Assembly (NCBI GenBank): GCA_914767715.1 | Contig: OU612074.1 | Location: 4,665,501 to 4,729,500 of the forward strand | Length of the DNA: 64,000 nucleotides | Direction of reading: 5' to 3' | From: Membranipora membranacea | Taxonomy: Eukaryota; Bryozoa; Gymnolaemata; Cheilostomatida; Membraniporidae | Shown here: one piece after another, positions 21,101-25,508 of the stretch | How positions within the stretch are numbered: the first letter of the stretch is position 1 | Layout: each line of letters starts with the position of its first letter | Notes under the pieces: model-generated | Databases searched by the model: none | Told to the model about the DNA's origin: nothing | What the model saw: only the letters and a program-made list of their open reading frames with translations | Position numbers and translations under genes: made by a program

Positions 21101-23683
21101 ATGGAGATGGAAGTTTATCAACAATCACTCGTTTCTTATCTAGAGCTTTTAACTTACGGGTATAGGGTAATGAGGAGGTAGGGAATCCTGCTTCTGCTAA
21201 TGCCGCGACGAAATTATTAACTGTCTCCCTCTGCTTTCCAAAAATGTTCCTATAAGTTACCGCACTCTTAAACAATTCCTCAGCATCTGATATATTCCAT
21301 TCATTACCCTTGTATTTCAACACTCCTGGGGTGGTCATAGTGAAATCCTTTGATGAGTTAATGAATTTAGAAAGTCTGACAGCGCTAGACTGATAAGATT
21401 TTGGAACAGTTTTTAATGTTTCAGTAAAAATGTTTTTTTTTGATGCTTTTTCCAGTGTCGGTGTTGAAGTGTTTGTGGATGAATTGCTGGGATGAGCATT
21501 AGAGTTTGAATCGGAGACAGATTGAGTTGGTAGCTTAAGTGTTTGCAAATTACTTTCTCTTGGTATAGGGTCAGTCAAGAATGCATCCTTTCTTGAAGTT
21601 TCAATAGCATTTCGGAAATTCCTTTTGTATCTATCTAGATTAGAGTTGTACTCGTCAAGCTTTTCCACATCTGAAGTTGTTGGTTCCTTGAGAATATCAT
21701 CAATCTTTGTATCTATTTCTTTCAAAACCTTGACATTCGGGTGTGTCAACAAATCAGTTCTAGACTTGGAGTGACTGACCAATTCATTATACCTTTCTGG
21801 TTCAATTAGGAAATACTTTTTCAATGAAGACATCTCCTTACATTCCTCCTAGTAACACTTTAACAAGTGGTTTTAGTAAAAGCCCAATAAATCCTCCTTT
21901 CATTAATGTCTTCCTTCTGCTCTTGCGAGATAATGACTTTTTGCTTAGCTGTTTCAAATGTTTGTGATATGGCTTCAGTGCCCTGAATTGGTGTGTCGTA
22001 AGTGGAACATTACCATTCCTTATATTACATGCACAGTCGCTCAAGGCATCAACTGTGTCATCACCCAGATTCTGAAGTATGCGCTTGCGGTTTGCTCCTC
22101 TGCTCCTATGCAGGTCTCTTAAGACATGAATATTACGCTGTAGCCTAGCATCCACCATGTTACTTCTAATGCGACATAAATGCAAATAACAAGTACTGAA
22201 AATATCCATAGATTAAGTATGTATCTTATTATTGTGATAGGGTAGAAATTGACAACTCCCATACAATATGAGTAGTCGTTCCACCAGGAACGTTACAAAA
22301 GGGATCGAGCCGCTCATTCGTTTCAATGGGTTCGGGCTAACGACCTGCTCCCACTTTTACTACTTGTGTATTATAGATCTCAGAGTTACGTGAGGAGATA
22401 ACTCAGAGAGAATTACTCCTCACTGATGTACAGAATACCTGGGGATCTCATAATGATGTGGTCAACAGAATACTACTGGCTGAACAGCTAGGTAACTGTA
22501 ATGTATAAAGTAGGGATGTGATTCTAGACGATTGAATATAACTAATTTTCTTCACCTTTTTGAGGTTTCTATTAGACACATTCATGCGCTAGTTACTAGG
22601 ATGGAACCTCCCTTTTTTGCGGCTGATTCTAAGCATTTACCATACAGTTATAACTCTACTAAACCCACCTAAAAGTGCTGATGGTTGGAGAAATCAACCA
22701 AGGTTTGTCCCAACAGTGGCTGGCAATTGTCAGTTACCCAATTGGTCGAGTAGTCTCACCACCCCTAAAGCACCCAATAATAATTTATTCAACGAGTCAA
22801 ATCTCTTATGTGAATGCCTATTAGAAAACAACCATGCATTTATTTCTAAAGAGTTAGATCACATGATACCAAATGATTATTTAACAGGAAGTTTCTGTCA
22901 TATAAAGAGTAATCTACCACTGAACAGCCTGCAGAACAGTAAGATACCCTCAAGACCAGATCTGTTGGATACTGGGAAAGTCAAACTCAGAAGCGAAGGG
23001 CCAAATGACAGTAACTTTGACATAATAAAGCCAACAGTGCAGCCAGAAATAAACTCCCCGATCAACTTCACCACATCTGAGAGAAGGAAAGCTTTTGGTT
23101 TGAGAACACCTGGAGGTATGCTTACACTTCTAGAATGGAGATTTAGGTTCTTCTCCTGCATTCAGGAGATGTTTGTATAATTCTCAGCTCCTGATCTTTC
23201 CCCTTGAGAATATGCTTACTTTAGTGTTGAATTTATACATTGTAAGCATGAGATATTGGATTGAAAATCTATAAATGAAAAGACAGTTAATCTTGGTATA
23301 TATGGAGCAATAAAAATATGTAATTTTAGTTGTCTTCTCTTTGTTTGTGAGGGGATAATCCCATGATTCGGTGAGTGCTCCTTCCATGCTAATGCCACTG
23401 CATTTATTAATCTTAGCATCCTTGTACACTAAGCATATCACATTGTAACACAATTGAGGTCACTTCCACGACAGTTCATCATATGGTTGCGGATGGACGC
23501 TTCAACCATAACAAGCATCAGTATAATCGCAATGTTCAACTTTTTATTTCAAAAAAACTGACTTCTGTGTTTTATTTTATCTTTACAGTATCCTTCAGAC
23601 CAGACCATATTTGGTATGCTCACTCGTCCTCCACCACCTCAGAGTCTGGTGCATGTGGACTGGATTCGGAGAAGACAAATTGA
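1562..23683 (+). CDS. RING/B-box (TRIM-like) protein, 7 coding exons, interrupted by a Polinton in intron 4
   Basis: Exons, from frame and GT-AG sites: 1562-1682, 2136-2276, 3040-3127, 4010-4130, 22377-22491, 22600-23115, 23589-23683 (stop TGA). Together they give 399 codons, 398 aa, with phases agreeing at every junction. Exons 1-2 encode a C3HC4-type RING: CSIC, CQHLICNSC, then CPTC. Exons 3-4 encode a B-box-like Cys/His cluster (CSTCKVFICFRC, later HADC). Exons 4-5 are charged and helical, as expected of a coiled coil. The rest has no domain I recognise. By family the protein is likely a cytoplasmic E3 ubiquitin ligase or scaffold (established for RING/B-box proteins, not shown here). The exon 6 acceptor is inferred: an alternative at 22576 would bring in a TAG at 22590, whereas 22600 keeps the frame open. 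Extra exons could be missed. The 17.7-kb Polinton lies between exons 4 and 5. Confidence 0.72.
2395..2487 (-). repeat. tRNA-derived SINE head in intron 2
   Basis: Read on the - strand, this stretch resembles a tRNA: an A-box-like TAGATGAATGG followed about 50 bases on by a B-box-like GGTTCAATTTC, preceded by GGCTGTG. The flanks do not pair as a clean acceptor stem and it lies inside an intron, so I read it as a tRNA-derived SINE rather than a functional tRNA. Its full extent is unclear. Confidence 0.5.
4506..4578 (+). repeat. Four-copy ~19-bp tandem repeat next to the Polinton left end
   Basis: Unit close to AGTCCTAAAAGGGCTATT, repeated four times with single-base changes. It lies in host intron 4, about 60 bp outside the Polinton's left terminus. 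Confidence 0.85.
4630..4635 (+). repeat. Left target-site duplication (TGTGTA)
   Basis: Six bases directly abutting the left terminus, identical to 22365-22370 directly abutting the right terminus. Six bases is the length generated by Polinton integrases. Confidence 0.95.
4636..4765 (+). repeat. Polinton left terminal inverted repeat
   Basis: 130 bp, matching the reverse complement of 22235-22364 except at two positions: ACTCG versus GCTCG after GAGCG, and CTACT versus CTACC near the inner edge. In protein-primed elements the termini serve as replication origin and integrase substrate (family knowledge). Confidence 0.96.
4766..5142. other. Polinton left subterminal non-coding stretch
   Basis: AT-rich, no open frame or recognisable motif apart from scattered AATAAA-like runs. 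It separates the left terminal repeat from the first small open frame. Confidence 0.5.
5143..5412 (+). CDS. Possible small Polinton protein, 89 aa, basic C-terminus
   Basis: An ATG-initiated frame with a hydrophobic N-terminal stretch (residues 4-17), an acidic/His-rich middle and a very basic Lys-rich tail (residues 69-89, ending KKRRKND). It ends 14 bases before the 3' end of the convergent spliced gene at 5427-6042. No family recognised and no splice evidence. Composition could reflect chance in AT-rich DNA, although the unbroken frame in a compact element argues for a gene. Confidence 0.35.
   Translation: MEQIVLVYMLLVAGASIPDLTKLATQFVSAPVGSRVTTSDSCYDFDEHKADEHNFDTHHSNANYAALDKNNKKVEKQIKKLTKKRRKND
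5427..6042 (-). CDS. Spliced Polinton accessory protein, 109 aa, CxxC pairs
   Basis: Three exons on the - strand: 6034-6042 (only ATG GAA CAT), 5698-5863 and 5427-5581 (stop TAA), joined by GTGAGT and GTAAGT donors and TTGTTGCAG and GTTGTAG acceptors. The sum is 330 nt (109 aa plus stop). The middle exon carries CTEC and CPTC separated by about 40 residues, the arrangement of a treble-clef or zinc-ribbon metal site. The last exon is strongly basic and helical (repeated Arg/Lys, e.g. KRLQHRFKIMRSDLVRKTR). A nucleic-acid-binding or regulatory role is my inference; no family recognised. It runs divergently from the ORF cluster at 6243, with a shared ~200-bp intergenic promoter region. Confidence 0.6.
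6043..6242. promoter_or_regulatory. Divergent promoter region with (GT)n tract
   Basis: It lies between the divergent starts at 6042 (-) and 6243 (+). It contains a (TG)n microsatellite at about 6108-6133 and a TATA-like TATATATTA at 6192-6200, about 43 bp before the + strand ATG. Promoter function is inferred from position. Confidence 0.45.
6243..6773 (+). CDS. Tail-anchored Polinton accessory protein, 176 aa
   Basis: Starts at the first ATG (6243; a second in-frame ATG follows directly). The bulk is predicted helical and Ser/Leu-rich. The last ~25 residues form a single hydrophobic segment (LQILYVLVTLLLFSIISLWLL) followed by His-Asn-Gly, i.e. a C-terminal tail anchor. Size and topology are like membrane-anchored Bcl-2-type or viral membrane proteins, but I see no BH motif, so no function is assigned. 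The stop overlaps the ATG of the next frame (6766) by 8 bases. It is the first of four tightly packed + strand frames ending with the packaging ATPase. Confidence 0.6.
   Translation: MMERLEETSDYINLLKHLSSPINARQYLLSNLAGKCYPLSVTLMDDKSSTLYMIQQNVEELYVNDIELISRKILSASQTSQTYASLCEEILSSSTNSKKLLFHSITLLTILQKVFLSLGKNEVRSIISTQSINSFCRTLNKAIVRMRFQTVTLQILYVLVTLLLFSIISLWLLHNG
6766..7104 (+). CDS. Small Cys/His protein, 112 aa, C-x-G-C-x8-S-H motif
   Basis: Overlaps the upstream frame by 8 bases. Residues about 24-40 contain CQGC, eight residues, then SHHDC: a compact C2-H-C arrangement suggesting a zinc-knuckle-like site. The same C-x-G-C-x8-S-H spacing occurs in the first coding exon of the nine-exon gene at 9201. 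The C-terminal half is helical with a hydrophobic patch (LFSQIVVLLPDAP). No family recognised; the metal-binding proposal is inference. Confidence 0.55.
   Translation: MDKTDASMAATLWELISLQVSKNCQGCNSKGYTDFSHHDCQLINQYMYLLHTDKLRHHFDIWYEIAMQMIPSGLHRPVTRYLIKAKKETLFSQIVVLLPDAPYTVTLPPHLR
7111..7311 (+). CDS. Small single-pass membrane protein, 66 aa
   Basis: Six bases after the previous stop and one base before the ATPase ATG (7313). Residues about 15-37 form a strong transmembrane helix (LLTIILITIATICSLCAAFF), followed by a polar, possibly coiled-coil tail ending in Ser/Thr. Likely a small virion or host-membrane protein, by topology only; no family recognised. Confidence 0.5.
   Translation: MPVSDITTRQFLSQYRALLTIILITIATICSLCAAFFQQEKGELHSIIKLLGENFESTTKSTNSTL
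7313..8727 (+). CDS. FtsK/HerA-A32-like genome-packaging ATPase, spliced
   Basis: Two exons, 7313-7376 and 8147-8727 (645 nt, 214 aa), phase-1 junction inside a Gly codon. Residues 22-30 are a P-loop (GPTSSGKST), residues 90-95 a Walker B (LLVIDD), and LTQN at 124-127 is the polar sensor motif typical of A32-like packaging ATPases. Family role: motor that loads the genome into a preformed capsid. The length is close to that of other Polinton ATPases. The intron (7377-8146) carries a three-copy 122-bp tandem repeat and separates a 21-aa leader from the P-loop. Without splicing no functional ATPase can be made. Confidence 0.9.
7587..7650 (+). repeat. Short direct repeat in ATPase intron
   Basis: Two copies of a ~32-bp unit containing GGAACTTTTGCGGGTAAAAA, directly tandem, just upstream of the 122-bp array. 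Confidence 0.8.
7655..8020 (+). repeat. Three tandem 122-bp repeats in ATPase intron
   Basis: Units begin at about 7655, 7777 and 7899, each with GAAATTTA-TGAGCATTTCAT, CCTTCCCTTAATTTTCA and CAGTACTTGGAGGT blocks. Copies differ by a few bases. Function unknown. They account for nearly half of the intron. Confidence 0.85.
8728..8969. other. Spacer before the nine-exon gene
   Basis: No open frame. The sequence leads into the TATA box at 8970 and probably holds upstream promoter elements, none of which I can name. Confidence 0.4.
8970..8977 (+). promoter_or_regulatory. TATA box of the nine-exon accessory gene
   Basis: TATAAAAG, followed about 30 bases later by a plausible transcription start (around 9000-9005), a ~85-base 5' UTR exon and a good splice donor (AATC/GTAAGTT, exon end 9087). 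The next acceptor, TATTATAG, lies directly before the ATG at 9201. Confidence 0.65.
9201..12274 (+). CDS. Nine-coding-exon Polinton accessory protein, 441 aa
   Basis: Coding exons: 9201-9302, 9662-9772, 9933-10022, 10245-10352, 10519-10620, 10814-11101, 11291-11372, 11671-11875, 12037-12274 (stop TAG), after a non-coding exon ending at 9087. All junctions are GT-AG and in phase; total 442 codons. Exon 1 carries CFGC-x8-SH-x5-C, a likely metal site. Exons 3-5 alternate acidic runs with basic patches (KKRPASSKGKSPAKKLKR, SKKRKAYQR, PKRKKK), which look like nuclear-localisation signals. Exon 6 is acidic, then Pro-rich (TPEPTPPPPQQRP). The C-terminal ~170 residues look globular and are unrecognised. 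A nuclear regulatory or DNA-binding role is my inference. Many small exons of 30-37 codons with phase 0 suggest exons can be skipped without breaking the frame. Confidence 0.7.
12365..16582 (+). CDS. Protein-primed family B DNA polymerase (Polinton pPolB) with zinc fingers and OTU-like region
   Basis: Start taken at the first ATG (1405 aa). Two N-terminal C2H2 fingers (residues ~4-27 and ~33-55) and a third at ~384-409. Between them residues ~260-375 have an OTU-peptidase-like pattern (D265-N-L-C268-FFRAL, later H370). Exonuclease motifs: FDIEC at ~450-454, SFNGQKYDLNVI at ~581, and a YNNLDVDPF segment resembling Exo III. Polymerase motif A is YDANSLY (D821), motif C is MDTDS (D1232, D1234), then KRTPGLFKEEF near the C-terminus. 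Family role: copies the linear element from a terminal protein primer at the TIRs. It is longer than many Polinton polymerases because of the N-terminal additions. No frameshift or stop. It converges with the - strand structural run ending at 16844. Confidence 0.95.
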   Translation: MYMCKVCLVEFSTKSNLNRHFKTKHDKNFIGFKCDSCGRNFTRRHQLNLHKQKCSKAINSTVSRSDGASQQIGGAINHNDTNESTQVETFAHASPLKDILKSNWEAIKTYFRCRKIVDIFNFRLINQSVTIYDALCNLWLTKLSKQVKLQCCLGYVLKNSNTDELRYYHSSANNTMIFDKPMTIKSLTDMQDVAELLESVDLCEKAKANRPNSSWGVLHVTNISFYLSKFPFPKIGSPGNIPSHIKKLKCVKTLKRGVNNKPISDNLCFFRALYLKQNCTCKKRCDCLFPKSSLAKIHDLLHRFVEYIGGSLPSASEFQGVTLDDLTSIEKIFDLKISVYSLSSDGNCTLLFQSFSKSKVELNLCMVGKHFCYIQDMSTFSKCFTCKTCKLSFPRKNNLLRHRKICAKQQSRYRFDKDVFHPPGNIFDEIENRTGLTIPNELRFYPYRVTFDIECYLPKSTLENTPKLTFNNDHKLMSISVCSNIPGYLDPFCLVSDGDTDTLVKKFVIYLSHLSDIAYSLCLEKVSPLLEKLESLDSMRMQTELEYSQKHWSHPAKYQSNSIGSLIEKLKDHLAELPVVSFNGQKYDLNVIRAPLIRHLCQTDQIKFAIKRNNCMKCIKTKKLKFVDATNYIAPGFSYESFLKAYNCSVQKGYFPYEYITSLDMLDATTLPPHSAFYSSLRQSNITHDEYDYCKKIWRDHNMETMRDFLIWYNNLDVDPFLEALEKQSSVYISKGLDMLKDAVSVPSLTTKWLFKESLTNEFSIPLISQKNSDLHKTIRDNIVGGPALVFHRYHECDKTYLKSNKYGQQAKICKQIKGYDANSLYLYAAMQPLPTGCMIRRRCDENFYPCFVDVRGRLANEWLEFNAHLTKTHIRHKYNQGEIYLGQHALPVDGFCKENNTVYQFHGCIFHGCPIPQCPNTNNQGTNPINGVPYQQLYQDTVEKEGYLQKLGFKVVSIFECKWLEQKKSSRMVSRFVKKLSFRDMSEKKSMTESEIISAIESESFFGLVECDVHVPTDLQSKFQEMPPIFKNVSISREDLSPLMKNFAIENNLYRTPQRSLIGSMFGKKILVLTSLLKWYIDHGLKISKIYQIVQFKKHRCFREFGEAICDERRQGDGDPSTKVRSDTAKLQGNVIFGATIINKERFTDIKYTTDLKTANSYVNNKNFMSIEELDDDVFEIELSKKKIKLDTPIIIGFSILQIAKLRMLQFYYDFMQKFFHDSSFEYVCMDTDSAYFATCGDLESLVPMNLRQQYFEEFGEWFIPEFCAEHKKSFVETKVQGLPWTMQPCCKTVHVYHKRTPGLFKEEFSGTGIIALNAKTYHTFNASTSKTSTKGIMRNLNSFNKAHFLGTLTTKKPVFGTNKGIMRKKNSMVTYTQLRSGLSFFYAKRLVCDDGVSTSPINL
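16844..17359 (-). CDS. Adenain-like maturation cysteine protease
   Basis: 171 aa. The catalytic pattern of the adenovirus protease fold is present: H53 in GSHWIAV, D69 in EYFDSYG, Q98 and C104 in VCGQYC. Family role: cleaves capsid and core precursors during virion maturation. Its ATG overlaps the stop of the capsid gene as ATGA (17356-17359), so it is the last gene of the - strand run. The stop codon lies within an AATAAA (16843-16848, - strand), a possible poly(A) signal for the whole run. Confidence 0.92.
   Translation of the reverse strand: MNSQQLRNILNSDEHTSRLNPSVKSLDEFVNTEIFIPSMNIVNFDQSHQPGSHWIAVNITDSGSIEYFDSYGDTVQNILIDTKLKQMGRIKRSKHVLQGISTVCGQYCLIFLLMRARNYSYKNILSKLRQVDSSRERDFIVSQVINDLYFGNILKKKVEVFDKNMLYNENQ
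17356..18705 (-). CDS. Major capsid protein (double jelly-roll hexon)
   Basis: 449 aa. N-terminal THYYDLANSLLHLQI and C-terminal CLYAFDLTSDW followed by VELTFSQPLNETVNLMVYYEYD match the pattern of Polinton/adintovirus hexons, which have the double jelly-roll fold. The protein is on the short side for the family. It forms the capsid facets (family knowledge). It starts 5 bases after the stop of the basic protein and overlaps the protease start by 4 bases. Confidence 0.9.
   Translation of the reverse strand: MTTTGEYQKLDKHAVEIAMDELQIFDNIHVNTNLKESEIHEITPETHPQGLEPVTFEITGSNTHYYDLANSLLHLQIMIQNSDGTKLDTDGTKVVVTPSQQIFHSLISKFSVLLNHKQVEDNVHYAHKAFLTNILNHDDGAKHTHLRTVGWISDDMIEEHSEQLTGTQDAKMKARAAKLAGSPVLDLIGRLNSPIFMQKKYMLPGVSMRFELQFNSPQFVLQHIKGVTDPHDYKIEIVKASMLMRRLEVHPSVSISHIETLRKTPAKYVMNGSDVKFFTISPGRGSETITVLSNQQEPKLIIFGMVKHSAKNGSYNHSPFKFEPFYLSSINVMVNNNYALKKPLVVDFEKNIYMRAYHNLQTVCEKTFTEQGNGITPEHFKSSLCLYAFDLTSDWCHGEGTHLQRISDTKVELTFSQPLNETVNLMVYYEYDELLNIDELRNASLASVS
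18711..19139 (-). CDS. Basic core / pVI-pX-like minor virion protein
   Basis: 142 aa, very basic, Gly-rich start (GYGLGGVFTRIFR) with an amphipathic helix and a C-terminal KR/KK-rich tail (KKRRLQKKRDIFS). Internal GG-containing sites (ITGGKRGG, AVGGLKGN) resemble adenain cleavage sites. Family comparison: adenovirus pVI/pX-type membrane-active or DNA-condensing proteins found next to capsid genes in Polintons. The assignment rests on composition and position. Its ATG overlaps the penton stop as ATGA (19136-19139). Confidence 0.65.
   Translation of the reverse strand: MSRSYSFDSPSNILHKHYKGNAYQQGGFIPVFRGATRQRGYGLGGVFTRIFRSFAPTLKTVAKSAGKQLLKTGANFASDLIDGQKLSTAAVKNLTLGGKKLIRTLTSDITGGKRGGVKRKLAVGGLKGNKKRRLQKKRDIFS
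19136..19891 (-). CDS. Minor capsid (penton, single jelly-roll) protein
   Basis: 251 aa. The N-terminus FYVVLPSNASLKFFPDN, then TKIPKLPI, then WEVGMTEIQFP is the recognisable signature of Polinton penton proteins, which adopt a single jelly-roll and occupy the capsid vertices. Gene order (penton, basic protein, hexon, protease) is the usual Polinton morphogenetic module. Confidence 0.88.
   Translation of the reverse strand: MSNSFYVVLPSNASLKFFPDNKLHSYKTKIPKLPIHDGAWEVGMTEIQFPARWPNVMNAKVWIKFSNGTMTEFSLHDGFYPSVEKLVSEITKVISNAGCTGNLSIYYDELRDRTAITVKGNEVAGVTFTENLIQIMGFNKNHGELFLNGVHWSGAASDINDGLVGLFVYTDIVQRRLVGDVMVPLLRVVPAEPSRQSSTFKWVTFQDVQYVPVASTHTDTVEVNIRRDDGGIIAFEKGKTNVTLHFRKVKP
19939..21099 (-). 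CDS. Retroviral-type integrase with C-terminal chromodomain
   Basis: 386 aa from the first ATG. A later ATG at 20997 would remove the 94-base overlap with the upstream gene and is equally plausible. The rve core has the D-D-E triad: D107 (QADLVDM), D167 (QTDKGKEF), E202 (SIVERFN), 34 residues between the last two. Residues ~347-386 are a chromodomain (YFVTYRGYPSKFNEWISAEQL). Family role: inserts the linear element and creates the 6-bp duplication seen here; the chromodomain may direct target choice. Confidence 0.95.
   Translation of the reverse strand: METAKAKRQKQRIKKHTNRNKTNKVGKVRQLSNQMSQKLTQLYYKPSLPSSLGGQQHLHDKAADIPQQMIKEWLSTQDAYTLHKTARKNFLRRPTIVSGANVQYQADLVDMRKYSPHNSGYNYILTLIDVFTKFGWCVPLKTKQGKEISAELGKILSTSPCKDLQTDKGKEFYNSSVKTLLKKLQIRHFSTENDDIKASIVERFNRTIQSKLHRWFTYTNTYGWTQVIDDITKGYNATKHSATKVPPKDAAKANQEDIWLNLHFRESLQKHKKNDININDPVRISKYKHVFAKGYDQNWSSEVFFVDKIEKTFPITYRLRDQKEEKIHGTYYANELQKVSLPKTFIIEDIIQERGNKRNKEYFVTYRGYPSKFNEWISAEQLIKLR
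21006..21833 (-). CDS. Conserved Polinton coiled-coil protein
   Basis: 275 aa. N-terminus MSSLKKYFLIEPERYNELV, then HPNVKVLKEIDTKIDDIL and KLDEYNSNLDRYKRN: charged helices that resemble a recurrent Polinton/adintovirus protein of unknown role, placed beside the integrase. A low-complexity Ser/Thr/Asn linker (residues ~105-130) leads to a second globular part (VTYRNIFGKQRETVNNF) and a basic tail. Its 3' end overlaps the integrase frame. I would not assign a biochemical function. Confidence 0.65.
   Translation of the reverse strand: MSSLKKYFLIEPERYNELVSHSKSRTDLLTHPNVKVLKEIDTKIDDILKEPTTSDVEKLDEYNSNLDRYKRNFRNAIETSRKDAFLTDPIPRESNLQTLKLPTQSVSDSNSNAHPSNSSTNTSTPTLEKASKKNIFTETLKTVPKSYQSSAVRLSKFINSSKDFTMTTPGVLKYKGNEWNISDAEELFKSAVTYRNIFGKQRETVNNFVAALAEAGFPTSSLPYTRKLKALDKKRVIVDKLPSPSWKQLKRKDKNKGLKSTPTGTKPIKWEKFDS
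21838..22209 (-). CDS. Small basic Polinton protein, 123 aa
   Basis: First gene of the - strand run, 25 bases inside the right terminal repeat. An Arg-rich N-terminal half, CACNIRNGNVPLTTHQFRALKP in the middle, and a C-terminal RRKTLMKGGFIGLLL. That layout (N-x-GN-V-P-L, then K/R-rich, then GGF plus a hydrophobic helix) is typical of a small protein found in many Polintons. The KGGF site might be processed by the element's protease (inference). A start at Met-18 (22158) is also possible. Confidence 0.65.
   Translation of the reverse strand: MDIFSTCYLHLCRIRSNMVDARLQRNIHVLRDLHRSRGANRKRILQNLGDDTVDALSDCACNIRNGNVPLTTHQFRALKPYHKHLKQLSKKSLSRKSRRKTLMKGGFIGLLLKPLVKVLLGGM
22235..22364 (-). repeat. Polinton right terminal inverted repeat
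   Basis: Reverse complement of 4636-4765 with two mismatches. Its outermost bases (CTGCTCCCACTTTTACTACT) are pyrimidine-rich and lie just upstream of the host splice acceptor at 22376. Confidence 0.96.
22365..22370 (+). repeat. Right target-site duplication (TGTGTA)
   Basis: Identical to 4630-4635. It is followed by TTATAG, which is the 3' splice site of host exon 5. Confidence 0.95.
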
Positions 23684-25508
23684 GAGTGGAGACCTCGGCG
23701 GATAATAAGATCTGAGCCATTCACAAGATGACAGGCTTTTACTTTAAATGATGTCCGTTTGGATTGTGGGTGGTATGTAAGGAAAGTAATAGCGATAAAT
23801 TGTCTACAGGTTGAAAAAAATGTTCTTCATATATGTACAGTTTTGGATAATTAAACGGGGAAGGACTAATATTATCTTAATCAATGATGCAAAATACACA
23901 TATATATTACATACACAATATAATCATGATACACGGATAATACATACATAATACAGATATAAAACACACAGATAGTATGCAGCTCATAGAATATTTATTT
24001 TGTTTGTATGGCACATTTCTCTCGATAGGATAGATAAGGGTATTAAGACTCATATATGTGTATGAACATTGAATGTTTAATGTTTTAATGAATTTGATAT
24101 TATACCTATGTTGCGTTGCTTCTTTGAAGCTGGTTATTAGTATCTAAGTTCATGTTGATGGAGTTGACTTTGTCTGGGATCTCTCACTATAATATATAAT
24201 GGCCAATAGGATAAATTATGATCGTGATAAATTGTTTGAATATAGAATGTTACAATAAAATATCATTTGACTTTGTGCAGATAAAATTAGAAGCACAGAA
24301 ACTACAATATATAAATGTATAAAATAATAAAAGTCTGATTATATCTATCAGAAGATAAAACAGACAGTCTCCACATATTGACCTATAAAAGGCCTGTTCT
24401 TGATCAAAGCGCTCCCCTGCATCAAAGCTTGTTAATACAGGCTACTGCTCTACATACTGTGCTCCTGTACACGCTTGTATCTGCAAGCTATGTCAAGACC
24501 AACTGAACTTGCAAAGACAAGCTAATACAGCAGCTTCAGAGAATATTATAAGCAGGCGTCTAAACACTGTGGTTACTTGGTCCTAATTTCTGATATCCTA
24601 ATAGATATTAGGATGTAATTCCAACATGCTCATATGATGAAATGCTAACCCTTTATGAAATTCCTATAAATCTAGGGAGCACATGTTAACACCAACACAT
24701 TCTGACGCAGGTATATGTTGAACCTATAGACTTGATCATTATCATTATTAAGTCTGCGGTTGAACTTGAAAAGTAATACGTGCATGTTTTTGTTTTCCAC
24801 AACTTTTTGGCATGTTATGTCAATAATCCGACATCATAGTTTCAATGTCAACGCCTGTGACATTATGGGATTGTTTACATCTTTGTGTATTTACACAATT
24901 ATTGATTGACTTGAAGGAGTAGACTATAATGGAAAATGTTGGCAAATGGTTGAAATAGCTAGATTTAAGGCAAGCATAATTTTGTGCTGACTTAACTGCA
25001 CTCTGGCTATCATTTACTCATCTAAGATATGATCTTATTTTTTAGTGCTCAACAATAAGTAGGGGTTTCCCAGCAGCGTGATTTTTTTATTAATAGTTTT
25101 GATTGCTAATATTTAAAACATAATCCAAACGAACACATAACAACACGACATGAATTAGTTTATGAAGTTATAAAAATAAAAGAATTAGTAATAATAATAA
25201 AATAATTAGTGATCAGATAACAATAAGAAACAATAGCAAAAATAAGGACATGGCAAGAATAATATTGGCGATAGTATTACAATAAGAAAAAGGAAAGAAA
25301 TGGAGCAAAGAAAACCCTCTAACATAACAGTCTTGCATATAATACTGGAGTTGTCCGCTCCAGTGTTCATTAGTTGAACAAGAAACAAATTTCACTAGCA
25401 TTTTTAAGTGAGCCAACAATCAAACAATATCTGAAGATCATAATCAATCCTTTTGATGAGGGCAAAACTACCTCCTGATCAGTGTGACAAAAATTATGGA
25501 ACAATCCG
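23684..25508. other. Spacer between the RING gene and the DUF294 gene
   Basis: AT-rich, with no supported coding frame. It contains the 3' flank of the RING gene (an AATAAA at about 24255) and, on the other strand, the 3' flank of the nucleotidyltransferase-like gene (AATAAA-type signals near 25086). A weak TACATA-rich tract runs at 23888-23960. Confidence 0.5.

Larger units (their letters stand above)
4636..22364. mobile_element. Complete Polinton/Maverick element, 17,729 bp
   Basis: It is bounded by 130-bp inverted repeats (4636-4765 and 22235-22364; 128 of 130 match) that begin AGTAGTAAAAG, and flanked by the 6-bp direct duplication TGTGTA (4630-4635 and 22365-22370). Six-base duplications, AG-starting termini and 15-20 kb size are hallmarks of Polintons. 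Inside are the diagnostic genes: protein-primed DNA polymerase B, chromodomain integrase, packaging ATPase, adenain-like protease, major and minor jelly-roll capsid proteins. All core genes are open, with no frameshift or stop. Near-identical termini and intact genes imply a recent, possibly still competent, copy. Several genes contain spliceosomal introns. Structural and integrase genes are on the - strand; ATPase, the nine-exon accessory gene and polymerase on the + strand. Confidence 0.97.
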
